Shown in pieces: positions 1 to 21,946 of a DNA stretch of 64,000 bases. Positions within the stretch are counted from its first letter, which is position 1, and every line of letters starts with the position of its first letter. The DNA lies in the NCBI RefSeq assembly GCF_029873635.1, contig NC_080421.1, positions 3,100,001 through 3,164,000 of the forward strand. Reading direction: 5' to 3'. Below the pieces are notes generated by a model that saw only the letters and a list, made by a program, of their open reading frames with translations, was not told the origin of the DNA and did no database searches. The position numbers and the translations under genes were made by a program. This DNA is from Malania oleifera. Lineage: Eukaryota > Streptophyta > Magnoliopsida > Santalales > Ximeniaceae.

Positions 1-3000
1 CACTTTGTGCCAGTAATTTAAAAGTCAAAATTGTAGATGAGACTCTATCCCTTGTCGCTGGCGAAGGGAGTATTCATATTTTAGAATCTATTACTCTTGA
101 ATCTATCCTCCATGTTCCTAATTTATTGTGCAATTTGCTGTCTATTAGTCAATTAACCAAACAGTCTAATTGCTCAACTAAATTCCTTCCCTCTCATTGT
201 GTCTTTCAAGACCTATCATCAGGGAAGACGATTGGCAATGCTAAGGAATGTGACAGGCTCTACTGCTTCGACAAAGCTAATGTGAATGGATCGTCTCTTC
301 CTACTGTTTGTAATTTTGCATCTCGTCCTAGGGAAAGTGAACTTTTGTTATGGCACAAAAGGATGGGACATCTTAGTTTTCAGTATTTGCAGCACTTATT
401 TCCTTCAATATGTTCGAATAAAATTGCCTTGGATTTTCAGTGTGAAGTGTGTGAACTTGCCAAACACCATCATACTACTTTTCCTAGATCTCAGTATAAA
501 CCATCCATGCCATTTAGTCTGATTCACAGTGATCTATTGGGACCTTCTCGTACTCCTAATAGGATCCATGCAAAATGGTTTATTACTTTTATTGATGATC
601 ACACTTGTCTGTGTAGGGTATATTTATTGACTGATAAAATTGAGGTTCGATTAGTCTTCATGAATTTTCACTCTATGATACAAACCCAATTTCACTCAAA
701 AATCCAAATCCTTTGTACTGACAATGGTACTGAGTATTTCAATCACTCCTTGGGCACGTATCTTCAAGAGAATGGTATTATCCTTGCATTGACCCCTCAA
801 CAAAATGGGGTTGCTGAATGGAAAAATCGACATATCCTTGAAGTTGCTCGTGCCCTGTTGTTCACCTCTCACATGCCAACAAAATTTTGGGGTGACTCAA
901 TTTTGACAACCACATACCTCATTAACCGAAGAGTCCTGTCCCTTGCAACTCCGCTCCAGAAACTCCAAGAGACTTTTCCCAATTCTAGGCTCGGCTCACA
1001 TCTTCCTCTTCGTGTCTTTGGGACCACTGTATTTGTTCACATTCACGCACCCAAGCGAAACAAATTGGATCCCAGAGCACTTAAATGTATCTTTCTTGGT
1101 TACTCTCCCACACATAAGGGTTACAAATGCTATGACTTGATCTCCTAGAAACTCTATGTTAGCGTGGATTTCACCTTCTTCGAACATACCCCCTACTACT
1201 CGCTTCAGGGGGAGTCCTTGAGCAAAGCTCGACCCTCAAACTTGGACTACTTCGATATTGCTGTTTTCGAGACCACTTCATACCCTATATCCGCTCCTTC
1301 GCCTAGTACAGAAGGAAACTTGAGTTTAGGGGGAGATGTGGAAATACAAACAAATAGGGAAACACTTGTCTACTCAAGGAGGCCAAAATCGAAGTCCAAT
1401 GAGACACTCACTTCCGAAGCACCAAAAGAGTTAGAACCGGTGATAGTTCCAACTCCTCATGAGTCCAACTCCAATCCCGACCAGGTAAAACATGACTTAC
1501 CATTGCTCTTAGAAAACAACGTCGTTCATGTACTCTCCACCCTATCTCAAAATTTGTATCTTACAATGCTCTTTCTGCCAAGTGTCATCCTTTTACTACT
1601 AACCTTGATAGAATCCAGATTCCTAAAAACATTCAAGAAGCCTTGGAGATTCTAGAGTGGAGAGAGGTAGTGATGGAAGAGATAAGGGCACTAGAAAAGA
1701 ATGGAACTTGGGAGGTGGTGACTTTGCCAAGGGGGAAGAAACTAGTGGGCTGTAAGTGGGTGTTCATAGTAAAGTAAAAGGCTCATGGCACAGTAGAACG
1801 ATACAAAGCCTGGCTTGTGGCAAAGGGGTTCACTCAGACATACGGTATTGACTACGTTGAGACATTTGCACCAGTAGCAAAGCTGAACACTATGCGGGTT
1901 CTCTTGTTGTCCCTAGTAGCAAACTTGGACTGGCCACTCCATTAGTTTGACATCAAGAATGCTTTTCTAAATGGTGAGCTAGAAGAAGAAGTGTTCATGA
2001 CGCTACCACTAGGATTTTGTAAGGAGGGAGAAGAAACCAGTGTGTGTAAATTGAAGAAATCCTTGTATGGACTCAAGCAATCACCGAGGGCGTGGTTTGA
2101 TAGATTTGCAAAGATGATAAAGAATCAAGGATACCGACAGGGGCTCAGATCACTTCAAACAGTCCAATGAGGGAAGAAGGACCATCCTGATTGTGTACGT
2201 TGATTACATCATTCTCATTGGAGATGACACAGGAGGGGTTGAGAGATTGAAGAAGATCTTAGCCACAGAGTTTGAGGTAAAAGACCTAGGTCAAATGCGA
2301 CATTTCTTGTGAATGGAGGTCACCAGATCAAGGAAGGGAACTAGTGTCTCCCAGAGAAAGTATGTACTTGACCTTTTGACCGAGATTGGCATGCTTGGTT
2401 GTAAACCAAGTGATACTCCTATCGAGGCAGGAAAAAGAACGAAAGACATAGGAAAGCCTGTGGACAGAGAGAGATATCAGAGACTAGAAGGTGAATTGAT
2501 CTACCTCTCTCTCACTAGACCTGACATTGCTTTCGTTGTAAGCGTGGTCAATCAACACATGCATTCACCAAAGGAGAGTCACCTAGAAGCAGTATATAAG
2601 ATTCTTAGATATTTGAAAGGCTCTCTAGGGCAAGGACTATTCTTCAAGAAAGGTGACAGTAAGAAGCTTGAGATCTACACAGATGCGGATTGAGCAGGAT
2701 TAGCAGAAGACAGAAGGTCTACTACCGACTATTGTACCTATGTTTGGGGAAATCTAGTAACATGGAGGTGTAAGAAGCAGAGTGTGGTAGCCAAAAGCAA
2801 TGTTGAGGCTGAATTTAGAGGTGTTGCACAATGGATGTGTGAAGGGCTATGGTTACAAAAACTTTTGGAAGAACTACACATCACAGTAGAGCTCCCCATC
2901 AAACTCTATTGCAACAACAAAGCCGCCATTAGTATTTCTCATAATCTTGTTCAACACAACAGGGCTAAACATATAGAAGTGGACAGGCATTTTATCAGGA

Positions 3001-3290
3001 GAAAATTGAGAAGGGGGGCAATTTGCATGACCTATATCCCTACAAGTGAAAAATTAGCAGATATTTTCACCAAGGGATTGCAGAGATCTAGCTTTGAAGA
3101 GTTTATTTGCAATTTGGACATGATCAATATCTATGATCCAACTTGAGGGGGAGTGTGTGCAAGTTGTGTCCTCTTCTTTTTTTCCATATTTTATTCTCTG
3201 TGTACATGTTAAATAGGGACCTGAGTTTGTAAAGAATACACAATTGAATATACAATTGATTCATTCTCGTTTTCTACACTATTCACATAG
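1..3290 (+). mobile_element. Ty1/copia retrotransposon, 3' part, broken
   Basis: This is the downstream portion of a Ty1/copia polyprotein; the 5' LTR, gag and protease lie left of the window. Parts in order are the GAG-pre-integrase segment (about 60-500), the integrase core with the family's TDNGTEY-type motif (about 500-1140), a proline/serine-rich linker (about 1160-1640), reverse transcriptase (about 1660-2700, with YGLKQSPRAWFD-type similarity) and RNase H (about 2690-3140). A purine tract at 3146-3153 fits the polypurine primer, and the 3' LTR would begin with TGTGTGCAAG just after it. The LTR end near 3280-3290 is a guess because its partner is not visible. The copy is a fossil with roughly eight or more breaks. 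Confidence 0.9.
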
Positions 3291-5092
3291 AAGACCTTTC
3301 ATTCCATCCTAACCGATGAATGTATTCCCCACACGAACGCCTTCCTTGGGTTGCTGCCTGAAACCCCTCCCACTAGTTCAATCACCTTCTGGAGTCCCAA
3401 GGGTGAATTTTGTTGGCGAGGAGACTGGTGAGTGCATTGATTCTAGTTGCACGAGGAATTTGAACGATCGCTGATGGCCAAGGAGGACTTACCAATGGAT
3501 GCCACGAGAGATTCCAGTGGCAAAATAAAATTTGTGGAGGTATAATCGAAATAAGTTTGAAAGCTGAGGTTTTGTTGATATTTGGGTTGGATCCTGGGTT
3601 AGGATATCAATTAAGGGAGATTTCAAGGAGTAGGATTTAGGAGAGGGAGAAGAGAAGTGTCTTGCATGCTCGCTGTCTCAAAGGTGTCGAGGGGGAACCA
3701 TCGCAACATTATTTTTGTTAAAAGAAAGCATACACATGAATTTTTATTGTTCAACATGTGAACTTACACCATAAACATAAAGTTTAATTTTTTATAATTT
3801 TTTGGATCCTTATCTTATTCTTTTAGTGTATCTTGAACCTGTTAGATTTAGTGCTTTAGTTTTGAGTTACTTAACAGATGCTGTAGAAAATAGGAACTAG
3901 CTTAACTTGATACTTGATAGAGGTGGAATAATTAGATCATGGTATATTTTTTCTATATGTACTTTTCCCTTTTACATCAATGTAAGATCATGGTAGGATT
4001 TAGACCTACAAAACTTGCTTCAAAGGCAAGCACAATTCTAATTATCAACATGGTTGATCCATATTTTTTGAAATTTCAATGTATTTTTTACTTGTTGCAC
4101 ATGTGTGCAAGTCATTTGGGGTCGATTTTTCCAACTTTGTATTGGTCTTACAATTCGATTCAATTCTCAATTCATGAAAGTGTAATTTCAATTCATGATT
4201 TGAATCTCGATTTGACAACCATGCTTGTATTGATAAAGGCAGCAGGGTAGGCAACTCTTGAACGGAATTTCGGTAATGGAAGAAACAGGAATAGAACAAG
4301 GTTTGCTGGGAAAACATTTAGATCCTTGTTGTACCAGACCTGGTGCCTAAAAAAAGAGAAAATAAAACAAGAATGTGATGCAGCTTTGTTTTACTACTGT
4401 TTTTTCCATGACAGAAATTTGTGTATATAAGAGAGAGAGAGAGAAGAAATGGCTTCAGTATAATCTAAGCAAAGGTCTTTTTCGATCAAGAGAGTTAGAA
4501 AAGGAAACAAAACCGTTTGGTCTCTTTACTTCGTCATAGGGGTTTTGTCTCAATTTTGGTTCTTTCTTGGGGGAGTCTCAATTTTAATTTTGCGATTTTT
4601 GGGGGGAAGGGGAGGGGTGGGGGGAAGCGGTTGAGTGCACAAGCAAGAGAGGGAACAAAGGGGGTTGCTGGACTGGTTCATTGGTATAGCATTGTTCGCT
4701 GCAGGATGATGGATGAGATCCGGTCGGTGGCTGGATTTCATGGAGGAGAAAGGGGAGTTGCTGGGGCTGGTGGGGCGGGGACAGAGGAAAGGAAGAACAC
4801 ACACACTCACCCCATTTCTTAAATAAGTGCTAGTAATATTATATATAAAAAATCCAACAAGAAGAGAGTTATGCTTGGTCGCAAGGCTGCCATATAAGCC
4901 ATTCTGACAGAGGGGCGTTTTCCTTTGACAGAAGAATAATGGACATTGCAACATTCTAAAGTTTAGTGACTTAATTAAATTAAGTTCAGGGACCTCATTG
5001 AATTTAGCTAATAATTTAGTGATTAGATGGTATTTACCTATCATTTTTCCCACTCATTTTGTTATTGACATATTTATGTTTACCAAGTGCAG
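3291..5092. other. Non-coding stretch, probably intron or flank of the DUF616 gene
   Basis: No gene is recognised here. The stretch holds a short (GA)n run near 4431-4443, a G-rich then purine-rich segment near 4595-4800, and AT-rich DNA. The open frames seen on both strands are low-complexity and show no family similarity. If the DUF616 exon at 5093 belongs to a live gene, this stretch and the copia element to its left would lie in its last intron. That is inference, because no upstream exon is in the window. Confidence 0.4.
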
Positions 5093-5469
5093 ATGTACCA
5101 GAAGGAGCCATTATCATAAGGGAACATACAGCACTGAATAACCTGTTTAGTTGCTTGTGGTTTAACGAGGTTAACCTCTTTACTCCGAGAGACCAGCTCA
5201 GCTTTGGGTATGTTGTGTATAGGCTAGGGGGTTTGTTCAAGTTCTTTATGTTTCCAAACTGTGAGTACAACTCGCTGTTTGTGCTGCACCCACACATACG
5301 AGAGCATTCTTCAAAAATTGAGTGGGTCAAAACGATGGACGAGTTCAAGAAAAATAAAAATGGTGTTTTGAAAGAGGGCAGGGGAGGATTAGGCCTGTGG
5401 ATGCCGTATCCTGGGAACCTGGATTTGGTTGTTCTGCCGCCTGTAGCCAGGACCTCACAAGCAGGATGA
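5093..5469 (+). CDS. DUF616 glycosyltransferase-like protein (MUCI70/TOD1 family), last exon only
   Basis: This 377-nt exon encodes the C-terminal 124 residues of a DUF616 protein. The acceptor is the AG at 5091-5092 after a pyrimidine-rich tract, and the exon enters in phase 1, so the preceding exon must supply a G to give the D of the DVPEGA motif. Conserved family blocks are intact: VPEGAIIIREHT, LFSCLWFNEVNLFT, RDQLSF, a C-terminal HSSKIEWVK, and GGLGLWMPYPGNLDLVVLPP, ending in a stop at 5467-5469. Family knowledge: Arabidopsis MUCI70 is a Golgi rhamnogalacturonan-I galacturonosyltransferase, and TOD1, of the same family, was described as an alkaline ceramidase. Which function applies here cannot be told from one exon. 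No frameshift is seen, so this is probably the 3' end of a live gene whose earlier exons lie left of the window. A truncated copy is the alternative. Confidence 0.85.
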
Positions 5470-5796
5470 AAAAAATTGTAATCTTCAGTCATTTTTCCCA
5501 GATTTCTTTTCCTCTAGAATTCTCACATAATTTCACTTTATTTCTTTGTCCCGGCTTTGCTTGGGGAGCGTAGAGACACCCCTGCTAAATTCCAAATGAG
5601 AATGTTGAAGCTATTGATGGCTTTTGAATGTAAATGTCCACCAAGTACCTTAGCTGATGGATTGTTTATCATATTTCTTGATGCCTTAAGGTAAAACTAC
5701 TCGGTAGCACTTTGTACAAGCCCTTAAAACATCAATGCTGATTACTGGTACATAACCATTTACTAAGCGTTTGGTTCTGAGAAATTGAGAATGTTG

Positions 5797-6045
5797 GATG
5801 CTTGGAAATCCATGCTTGGGAATTAGAATGCCATTTTCATTAGAATTCTTATTAACATAAAATAAGGAGGAAAGGTTTGTGCCAGTTGCAGGGAATTTTT
5901 AGATGCTTGGAAATCCATGCTTGGGAATAGAATGCCATTTTCATTGGAGTTCTTATTAACAGAAAATAAGTTTGTGTGAGTTCCAGGGAATCCTTTCTTT
6001 AGACGTTTGGAAATCCATGCTTGGGCATATAGAATGCCCTTCTTG
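5797..6045. repeat. Tandem repeat, three units of about 100-105 bp
   Basis: Three copies of a unit beginning GATGCTTGGAAATCCATGC (third copy GACGTTTGG...) start at 5797, 5902 and 6002. They share the following blocks TTGGGAAT, AGAATGCCATTTTCATT and TTCTTATTAACA. The third unit is the most diverged and is cut short. It lies 330 bp past the stop of the DUF616 exon, so it may be in the 3'UTR or just downstream. Confidence 0.8.
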
Positions 6046-7750
6046 GCCTTTTTCAGCGCCCCCTACTCTCTTCATGAGGCAGTGATGAAAAAAAAAAAAA
6101 ATGGAAAAGGATGCTGCCTTTGGTAAGCAGTGCAGTGTGGAAATCTTTTTTCCTCATCTTCTCCACTTGGAGATATTAAAGAAAATTTATTAGGTCATGT
6201 TTGACTTCTGAATGACTATTAAATTTAAGAAATAAAATATAATGAAAAATTTAAAAGTTAGAGGTAATAATTATAATGTATTTCTTTTATATCTATTCCT
6301 TATATTTGATGAACATGGAATATGAAAGAAATAAACATTCTTATTGTGAAGTTAAGAATAATTATTTCTTATTATACATTTGTAAAAAATTTTAAATGCA
6401 AATTAGTGATTAGCCTGCTTTACGCATCGCGAAGGGAAATGAATGAAATAAAAAAAAATTAATCAAATAAAGTGAGATTGTCATAATTTGGTTCATAGCA
6501 GTATTAAGTGTGAAAATAAAATGCCAAAGAGTTCATGTGAGTACTTTTTATACTAAAAAAAATAAAAATATAAAATGAAGGAAACCAATGGAGGACTCAA
6601 CCGAGCTTGTGGTACCATTAAGAAACCAAAAATGGTATTTATGTTAGAATTTATTTATAAAAAGCTAAAAAAAAAAGGACAAACTGTTCTTTACGAAAAA
6701 GAGACACATGGCAAGTGAAATGTCGTTGGACATTTTATACTAGGAAAAAAAAGGAATAAAATAAATCATTAAAAAAAAGATATGTAGCAAGTTGTAGAAA
6801 TTTGATATGTGCCGCTGGTCACATTTTAATTGCATAAAAAAAAATTAAGAAAAAATTAAAAAAATAAGTCTATTTTGGCAAAATTTGAAAAGGAAAATAT
6901 GCGTGAAAATCTTAGGTACATTAAGTGTATATATCAAATTTAATATAATTTTATAATGTATAAAAAATTATTTATATACAATTAAAAAAATTATATTAGA
7001 TTTTGTGTATATATTCATGATATCTAATAAAGTTTCAGGGAATTCGCTCCCTCATCACGGACACGTGTTTTGTCCAGAAGTGCCTGGGCTCTACATATTC
7101 ATGGTGGTGAGATGCAGGGTGGGGGGCATCAATTGCAAAGTACAACTACACAAAAAACAAAGCTAATTAAGAGATCTTGTAGTCTCAGAGAATCCGAGTC
7201 TCCCTCTTTCATCATGGACACGTGTCGTGTTAAAAATGCTATTCTCAACTTTAGTATTGGGTCTAGATTATCAAAACTGGAATAATCATTTTATGAGACA
7301 AACATATAACTTATTGTATTGTAAATTATTTAATTTCAATTCAACAAAAATTAAGGGGAGTAATATTGTATATTATAGATTCATTGTGGTTAACCCCTTC
7401 ATCCTATATACAATCATCATATATACGTGACAGTTGTGTAACAAGTGTCCTATGTAAAGGGGAAAAAAAAGAAAATAAAAAAACAACAGCAGCTGCGGCA
7501 ACAACCACCACTAGATCTTCCCTTCCACATCCCCTGCTTTCTGAAGTTTGAGATACAAAAATGATTGAATGTTTAGAAAGGAATGATTTGAAATTTAATC
7601 TTTCATATTATTTTCAGTTAACCTCAAGTATTATAAACAATAAAAAATCTATTCCAACTATAACTTTTAAAAATATACATTGCAATAAAACTCATAAGTC
7701 AAATATTATATTCTGTTGCTTTCTTAAATAATCAAACATAAAAAGAAAAA

Positions 7751-7756
<6 letters not shown>

Positions 7757-7790
<34 letters not shown>
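7757..7790. repeat. (AT)n microsatellite
   Basis: An uninterrupted AT dinucleotide run of about 34 bp in AT-rich spacer. Confidence 0.9.
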
Positions 7791-7792
<2 letters not shown>

Positions 7793-7909
7793 CACTAGTA
7801 AATGCCCTGATTTTTTTTTTCTTTTGTACTTTTTTTCTTGGCCTCTTCATGCTTTACCGAGTTCAGGCCTTACCATGGATTTGTCATAAGTTCAAAATCA
7901 GTAATAACT

Positions 7910-8020
7910 CTAATCTGAAGGGATTTTGAATTTAAATTTATATTAATTTTAAATTAAATATAATATAAAATTATATTAAAATTTATCAAAATCTACTCAA
8001 ATCCAAATCTAAGATAGGTT
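7910..8020. mobile_element. MITE-like element, same family as 20921-21044 and 30541-30676
   Basis: An AT-rich segment whose core (AATATAAAATTATATTAAAAT, then CTCAAATCCAAATCTAAG) matches the segment at 20940-21020 in the same orientation. No coding capacity. Its outer ends are less clear than those of the two other copies. Superfamily not assigned. Confidence 0.45.
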
Positions 8021-8505
8021 GAATGTACAACCCACAATTGAGTCTCAATTATATCCATATTCAATAGAGTAACTATGAGGCATTTTGAAAAAAAAAAAGC
8101 AAAACAAACCATACGGCTAAGAGATTAAAAATAGATGTTACAGCACATGCATAAATAGTAAACAAGCACCCCACCTGGGTAAAACACCAAAACCAAAACC
8201 AACACGTGGCTGGGTAAGTTGGGTAACATAATCATCTTAATTTTTTTTATAAAAAAAATAAATACAGAAACTACGAGTACTAAAACAATCCTCAACAAAA
8301 AGAATATCGGTGTCTATTTTAACTTGCTGAACAGCTTTCGCTTTCAAGCCTCAGAAAGAATACAAACTTCATTATTTATGCTCAATGGTGGTGGAGACTG
8401 GGGAGAGATCCAAACTAGCAAGGCAAACCAAGGCAAGGAAATGGTCCGAAGATCCCGCTGGAAATGAGCAAGAGACACAAGAGAGTACAGAGCCTGTTTG
8501 CTTCC

Positions 8506-18857
<10,352 letters not shown>

Positions 18858-19336
18858 ACTTGTTGCTGCAATTACAAAAGGAAACCCAAACCAAAATTTC
18901 AACTACGGCTTTAAGAAATGATAACTAGTATTACAAAGAAAACTGCAGAACAGTCCATCAAATTTTCAAAAGGTCAAATAATTTATTCATCAAAGAGTTA
19001 GTACAAAGAAATAAAACCTCGAGGGCCTTAATATTCAATAAAATAAAATAAATAAATAAATAAATCAAAGCCACAGCTTCCAAACTTCGTTCGATCCAAA
19101 AACGAAGTAATACTCAACCGAAAACCAGAAAGACGAAAGCAAATCAGCTTCAAATTGAAGACAATCAATAACTCTGCATCGGTCTGGCGCGACCGATCAT
19201 TGGACTTGAATTCCAGGAATAGGATGCAGAGACAACACTAGAATTGAAGAAATCACTTCGATTCTCAAAAGAAACAGAAAGAAACTACAGAGAGCGAGCA
19301 AGTACTAATTGAGAAAAGATCTGAAGTAGAACGCAC

Positions 19337-19420
19337 CTTTCGATCGCAGGCTTAGGGGGAGAAAGAGAGAGAACGAGCGAGAGGCACAGGAGGAGAAGAG
19401 CGAGATCTGGTGGACACGGA
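19337..19420 (-). other. VHA-B 5'UTR exon
   Basis: The minus strand carries a CT-rich leader (repeated CTCGCTC and TCTCTC) ending in GATCGAAAG followed by the donor GTGCGT. The donor is at 19336-19335, so the exon's left edge is 19337. It would splice to the acceptor after GTAATTGCAG at 18867-18866, giving a 5'UTR intron of about 470 bp. The transcription start near 19420 is a guess. A leader intron is common in plant V-ATPase and other housekeeping genes. Confidence 0.65.
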
Positions 19421-19660
19421 AATGAAAATAAGTAAATATAATAAATAAATGATAATAATTAATAAGTGGTTAAAATTTTTGAAAAATCAGCTCTACAAAA
19501 GCACCCTCGTGTTCGTGAGCCGTGGTGCGCAGTGCGCAGTGCGCAGTTGGGCAGGCGTGGATCCTCTACGTCAGCGAACATTTTCTAACTGTGATGATGA
19601 CAACGTGGCCCACTGTGACTGGTCACATATGGGTTTACAATCATCATTCTGTAAACGGGT
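19421..19660 (-). promoter_or_regulatory. Likely VHA-B promoter with three tandem GTGCGCA heptamers
   Basis: This lies directly upstream of the VHA-B leader exon. At 19525-19545 the heptamer GTGCGCA occurs three times head to tail in an otherwise AT-rich region. No TATA box is assigned with confidence. Regulatory function is inferred from position only. Confidence 0.4.
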
Positions 19661-19974
19661 ATGAAAAAATATTTATTATTATGCTCATAGGGAAAAGCCC
19701 AATGATAGTAAAATGGATGCTTTTTTATTAAAATTTGAATTTTTTTTTAAAAATAAATTATATGAGCTTTATTTCAAGATTACACCCTGTTTGGTGCTTG
19801 TAAATAAGTATTTATATTATTTATAGCTTACAAGAAGTACTTATGAGGCACCGTGTAGTGTTTTTAGCCTTTTGGAGAATATAATAATAAGGTTGTCTTT
19901 GTAAATATTTTCTCATTTAAAATTTTTTTTTTTTTAATTAGTTAGAGATCTCATCCTCAAAACCTAAGTATTAA

Positions 19975-20217
19975 GGAGAAATAGTTAAAAGAATTTTATA
20001 CTAACTTGAGATTGCCCACAGAGGCGATGTGAGACTCGACGCACACTAACACTCCCCCCTCGAGCCCATGGAAGGAAAAGAGGCGAGGAGTCATCTAGCT
20101 CATAGAGGAGCCAAGCAGCCCAAGACCTAGCTATGATACCAAGTTAAAAAGTTAAGAGGATCTTATACTAATTTGGGTCATCAACTGAGGTGATGTGGGA
20201 CTGGACACACACCAACA
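19975..20217 (-). mobile_element. TRIM (miniature LTR element), about 240 bp
   Basis: Read on the minus strand: a short LTR of about 75 bp (20217-20143) starting TGTTGGTGTGTGTCCAGTCC, then a primer-binding site TTGGTATCATAGC (20142-20130) close to the TGGTATCAGAGC site for initiator methionine tRNA. About 80 bp of non-coding DNA follow, then a purine tract CTCGAGGGGGGAGTG (about 20061-20052), then a second LTR (20051 to about 19975) starting TGTTAGTGTGCGTCGAGTC. The two LTRs are similar but clearly diverged, so it is an old copy. It has no coding capacity, as is usual for TRIM/SMART elements. The left end is uncertain by a few bases. Confidence 0.75.
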
Positions 20218-20292
20218 TAATTGATGCAAAAGTGATGATTTTTTAGTTAATGTTTCTAAGAAAAATATCCAAAACCATGCTTGTGTGCATTG

Positions 20293-20295
<3 letters not shown>

Positions 20296-20334
<39 letters not shown>
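20296..20334. repeat. (AT)n microsatellite
   Basis: AT dinucleotide run of about 38 bp, just right of the TRIM. Confidence 0.9.
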
Positions 20335-20335
<1 letters not shown>

Positions 20336-20781
20336 CACTCCTATAATTAAGATCTAAAAGGCTATAAACTTTTACGAAACCTGCTTATGTGGGGATTAAT
20401 AATTTGATTCCAGAAACTAAATAATACTATGACTAATATCATTTACGAGATGTAATTTTTTATGTGGAAACTTCCATTTATGAAAATGCAAGAACTCAAT
20501 GTCCAATTTTATGACATTCTTAATGTTGTGATACTATTCGAGAAGTGTACCTAGAAAAATAAGCACTCTAGAATTATGATGAGAATAGTGAAACGATGAT
20601 ACTAGAAGGGTCTCAAGATTTCTTTAAGAAAAAGAAAAAAAAAAAAGAAAAAACTTATTTCTTGCCATATTTTTTCTCATTACAAAAAAAAAACTATTAA
20701 AAATATTTTTTATAATATAATTAAAATATTAAGAAATGTTAGATATTAATAACTCGTAAAATTAACTTTTTGTTAGCAAAT

Positions 20782-20783
<2 letters not shown>

Positions 20784-20815
<32 letters not shown>
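20784..20815. repeat. (AT)n microsatellite
   Basis: AT dinucleotide run of about 32 bp in spacer. Confidence 0.9.
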
Positions 20816-20817
<2 letters not shown>

Positions 20818-20920
20818 TTTCCTTAATAACCAAACATGAACAGAAAGATTTCTTCACATGTTTATTTTATTTCCCTAACAACTTCCCAATTCCACATAGG
20901 TCATAAAAATAATAACTCTA

Positions 20921-21044
20921 TGTTTGGAAAGTATTAAATTTGGACTAATATTAGGTTTGAATAAAAAATAATATAAAATTATATTAAAATATGTCTAATC
21001 CATTCAAATCCAAATTTAAGGTCCAAAATTCATGCTCCCAAACT
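20921..21044. mobile_element. MITE, family shared with 30541-30676
   Basis: The reverse complement starts GTTTGGGAGCATGAATTTTGG, nearly identical to the left end of the element at 30541. The left end here, TGTTTGGAAAGTATTAAATTTGG, is the imperfect inverted partner. About 124 bp, AT-rich, non-coding. The core also matches 7910-8020. Confidence 0.6.
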
Positions 21045-21946
21045 CAGCGCAAGCCTTCCACAAGAAACAATTTGAGCAAACCTACACACTAACACTAATA
21101 TGATTTTTACAGAGAGAATGCTGCTTGAATGAGACCTTCCAGAGTTCTTTTGAAAGAGATTCCTCTTCTAAAGAGCTAGGAAGCTTCCCTTGAGAGTGTG
21201 ACAGCTCCAAATAATTTTTTTTGTCACCCCCACCTCCCCACCCCCGGCGCGGGGGGGCTTTTTAGAGAGAGACGGAGAGAAGCACAATAAGCAAATGCAA
21301 CACCTAAAACTATTGAGCCATTTGATGGCTAAATTGCTTTCTACCCATCAAATCATTGCAACTCCTGAAAGCATTGGGACAAGTTTATGAGGTCATTATT
21401 TAATCGAACAAGCTCATCATGAGAATGGCTATAACACTTGCTGCAGTAAAAGCCCATCATGATCTACCCTGCAAGAAGTTGTTACTCCTAGGATTATTTT
21501 ATAAGCAACCCTCTGCATCATCTGAAGGGCAAAGTACAGGAAACGGCCTGAATGGATAGAACAAATTTGGCCAATCAAACAAATTAAATGGACAAGTGAG
21601 ACTATCTGATTTTTATACATTCTAAAGGTCCAGACTATTGGACAACTAGAGTGTCCTATCATTATTCAGAAAACCCTGAAGCATAATTAAGGGGCTTTAG
21701 AGCATTGCTTTCACTACCACTTGTGGGGTAAGACTCAAGCTGGAGTATAAACAAAAGCCAACGTCAACTACCAACCCCATCTGTCAATAGGAATGTGGTT
21801 CTATGCACGATTTCTTAATCAATGGATACCAATTACCTGTTTCTTCTATATTGCTACTATACAACTTACAAAGTGACATGCAGCCATAGCAAAAAACACA
21901 GAATAATTTACACATTTCCAGTCCTGAATATAAACCAATGATGGGT

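Larger units (their letters stand above)
5470..8505. other. Spacer between convergent DUF616 and VHA-B genes
   Basis: No gene is seen. The stretch holds the 3' flank of the DUF616 exon with a three-unit tandem repeat (5797-6045), very AT-rich DNA from about 6180 to 7020, a direct repeat containing GACACGTGT at 7047-7068 and 7200-7225, an (AT)n run near 7757-7790, and a MITE-like segment at 7910-8020. The part from roughly 8250 to 8505 is probably the 3'UTR of the V-ATPase B gene on the minus strand. Confidence 0.6.
19421..21946. other. Spacer upstream of VHA-B and downstream of the FAD gene
   Basis: The first 200-250 bp are the likely VHA-B promoter. Then come a TRIM (19975-20217), two (AT)n runs (20296-20334 and 20784-20815), a MITE (20921-21044) and a G/C-rich patch at 21226-21260. 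From about 21400 to 21946 lies the probable 3' flank or 3'UTR of the FAD gene. No further gene is seen. Confidence 0.6.

Noticed and set aside
4550-5053. Open frames of 70-167 aa on the minus strand (proline- and serine-rich)
   Set aside because: They are opposite a G/A-rich low-complexity segment, lack family similarity and have no splice context.
20130-20142. TTGGTATCATAGC on the minus strand, considered as part of a tRNA gene
   Set aside because: Only the 3'-end complement of initiator tRNA-Met is present, in the position of a retroelement primer site. There is no cloverleaf around it.
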